Assembly: GCF_003945595.2 (NCBI RefSeq)
Contig: NW_024104660.1
Location: 124,001-188,000 of the forward strand
DNA from: Pipra filicauda
Lineage: Eukaryota > Chordata > Aves > Passeriformes > Pipridae
Reading direction: 5' to 3'
Length of the DNA stretch: 64,000 bases
Positions 62,201 to 64,000 of the stretch are shown here, one piece after another (position 1 is the stretch's first letter; every line of letters starts with the position of its first letter). The position numbers were made by a program, and so were the translations under genes. The notes beneath the pieces are model-generated. The model did no database searches and had not been told where the DNA came from. It saw nothing but the letters and a program-made list of their open reading frames with translations.

Positions 62201-64000
62201 ACTTCTCAAACAACTTGACGAGTAGATTGGGGGGATTTAAAATAGGAAATTCAGAAAAATGGACAGAAACCCTGTTAGAGCCCCTAATAACGTACAGCAC
62301 AATTTCATGGATTGCTAGATGACAGATGCAAAGCAGAGAAATGCTGTGATTCCTTCAGTCTATGAAAAGCTTTGTTCTGGGCTCACTTCCCTAGGCACCA
62401 GAAACACACATCTGAGGAAACCAGACTTCACAACGGTGTTGCTTATGCAACCCATACAACCCTCCACACACAGTACTTCTGCAAGAGTAAACTTTAAAAA
62501 CGAAACCCCTTTTCCCTGTGTGGGCACAGAAGATGCAAATTTGGTGGGCCAGAATCTCAATGCTATCTCCTCAAATGCCCTTTCTACAACTTAATGCTTC
62601 CTTTGCACTTTGAAGTGGTTGTACTTAAGCTCCTCTGTGTACATACAAAACGCTCTCTCAGGATGAAAGGTAATATGAAACTAAAGACTCCAATGATAAT
62701 AGTAATGCCTGGAAGAAAAAGGAAATAAGAGATGCACTAATATTCACTGTTAATGATTTCAACTGATTACAACTTCATGAAAAATGCATATTTATGCATT
62801 TACACAAATGCACAAGTGTGCAAAGACTGTGGAGACAGGGAGAGCTCACTGGCTGCTTGTTATGTGCTTTGAGCACACGAGGCTGCAATGCAAGCAAATG
62901 AGAATGACGTTGAAACATGATGTGTAAGTTAAAGGGAGTCTTTGAACTGCTTTATGTTCAGTGATGTACGGAGAAGCAGAGCTGACATTTACAAATGGAA
63001 GTTCTATATGTGCTGTCTTCATTTCTTGACCCCGTCTGCAAAGCTATCCTTTCCCTATCCAGCACAGAGGAAGAAGAGGCAGAACACTGATAGGTAAACT
63101 GCACTCTCTTTGGTGGGCCCCACTCTACACTGTTACCTTTTGCCTGCCTTCCTTCATCTAAGCTTGAAATATATAAAATCTGGACACATAATAATGTATA
63201 AGATACTGCTCCTACTTTATTATGTTTCACTAAGAAAAGTTTTATTCCTGTAAGTTATATCTCAATTCAAAATGAATATTGCTGTAAACAGCTCTTAACC
63301 CAGTTCAGTATCTTACTTTAAATTAAAACCAAAGCCAGCTGGGCATTTAAATGTTTCTCTTGATCTGGACAACAGTGCAAGAGTTTTCACTCTAATATTA
63401 AAAGTTATTTGGTCACTTATAACTTTTTTCCCCCCAAAATATTCACCTTCTCAACTGTAAGAACATGAAAATAATGTTCTAAAATAATGTTCTATAGGTG
63501 TTGTGAGGAAGAATAAATCTGAAATTGTGAGATGTTTAGGTCCTACAGTTAAGGCCACAGGAGTAGGTCAGGCAGATGGTAATTACCATAACTGAAGACT
63601 GTAGTACTTCAAGGAGTGCTCAGCAGTAAAGGCAACAATGCCATTCCCATTTTGTCCTTTGAACCTGATCAACTACTGCATGAAGAATCTTCAGAGGAAC
63701 TTGAAACATACGTTCCTTACTCAGACAAAAGAACTTTAAATATGACTATCGTACCCCCAGGGACAACCTAGAGCTAACACAGTCATACAATTCATTTTTG
63801 ATCTATCTGAAGGGAAAATAAAAGTGATCTAAATATTGGCATATTTTACTCTAAAGCAAGCTTTCTTTGGATCAAAAATGTGCCTCTAAGGGATAACAAA
63901 ATAAAAGTACCTCAGTTTATCAGTCAAAATGCAAACTTCATGAAACGTGATTTATTAAAAACCAATGTATTTATCAGACTATTCCATTTGTTTTGTAATT
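59241..64000. other. AT-rich non-coding DNA to window end
   Basis: No gene recognised. Small features: GAATCAGGCCCT at 60692-60703 (scrap resembling an old amniote repeat), a palindrome AAATGCATA-TT-TATGCATTT at 62782-62801, and a 13-bp tandem duplication AAAATAATGTTCT at 63468-63493. The 125-codon minus frame at 60591-60968 and other frames are unassigned. Confidence 0.5.

Noticed and set aside
63461..63493. AGAACAT...ATGTTCT resembling a steroid receptor element
   Set aside because: The half-sites are separated by 7 bases rather than 3, and the motif arises from a 13-bp tandem duplication.
1..64000. Bacterial-style operons, CRISPR arrays, toxin or phage genes
   Set aside because: No dense co-oriented reading frames, no regularly spaced short repeats, and the repeat content is avian.

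Overview
This is AT-rich vertebrate nuclear DNA, almost certainly from a bird. The evidence is the set of degraded CR1 LINE copies with avian-type 3' ends, an avian-type endogenous retroviral LTR of about 1.1 kb, two old MIR-like SINE copies of the kind shared by amniotes, low interspersed-repeat density, and no bacterial-style packing of reading frames. I found no convincing intact protein-coding gene, no tRNA or rRNA gene, no CpG-island promoter and no CRISPR array. The window is best read as intergenic or deep intronic sequence. The order or species of bird cannot be fixed from what is visible.

Layout. 0-10 kb: single-copy AT-rich DNA with a T/G-rich simple repeat (2.3 kb), a fragment sharing the 5' end of the LTR family (3.2-3.4 kb), an imperfect inverted repeat (5.8-6.0 kb), two MIR-like SINE copies (6.8 and 9.2 kb) and a GC-rich block (9.6-10.1 kb) carrying the longest open frame of the window. 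10-16 kb: a perfect 17-bp hairpin (11.4 kb), a near-complete solo LTR on the minus strand (12.84-13.92 kb) whose body is a degenerate tandem array with units mostly near 45 bp, and a short coding-like stretch on the minus strand ending in a stop codon and followed by AATAAA signals (15.2-15.4 kb). 16-32 kb: mostly unique sequence with a CR1 3' end (20.5-20.8 kb), a homeodomain-motif-rich AT block beside a GC-rich block (22.35-22.87 kb), an ancient CR1 fragment (29.95 kb) and an old palindromic repeat (31.26 kb). 32-53 kb: unique AT-rich DNA with homopolymer tracts, an (AC)12 microsatellite and small tandem duplications. 53-64 kb: two more CR1 fragments (53.8 kb and a long one at 58.43-59.24 kb), then unique sequence to the end.

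How the parts relate. There is no operon or pathway. The main large-scale pattern is orientation: all four CR1 copies and both LTR pieces lie on the minus strand. That would fit the window being an intron of a plus-strand gene, because sense-oriented autonomous elements tend to be selected against in introns, but the sample is small. The best leads for something undescribed are the unassigned coding-like minus-strand segment at 15.2 kb, the perfect hairpin at 11.4 kb, and the repeat-coded reading frames inside the LTR. None is strong enough to call a new system.
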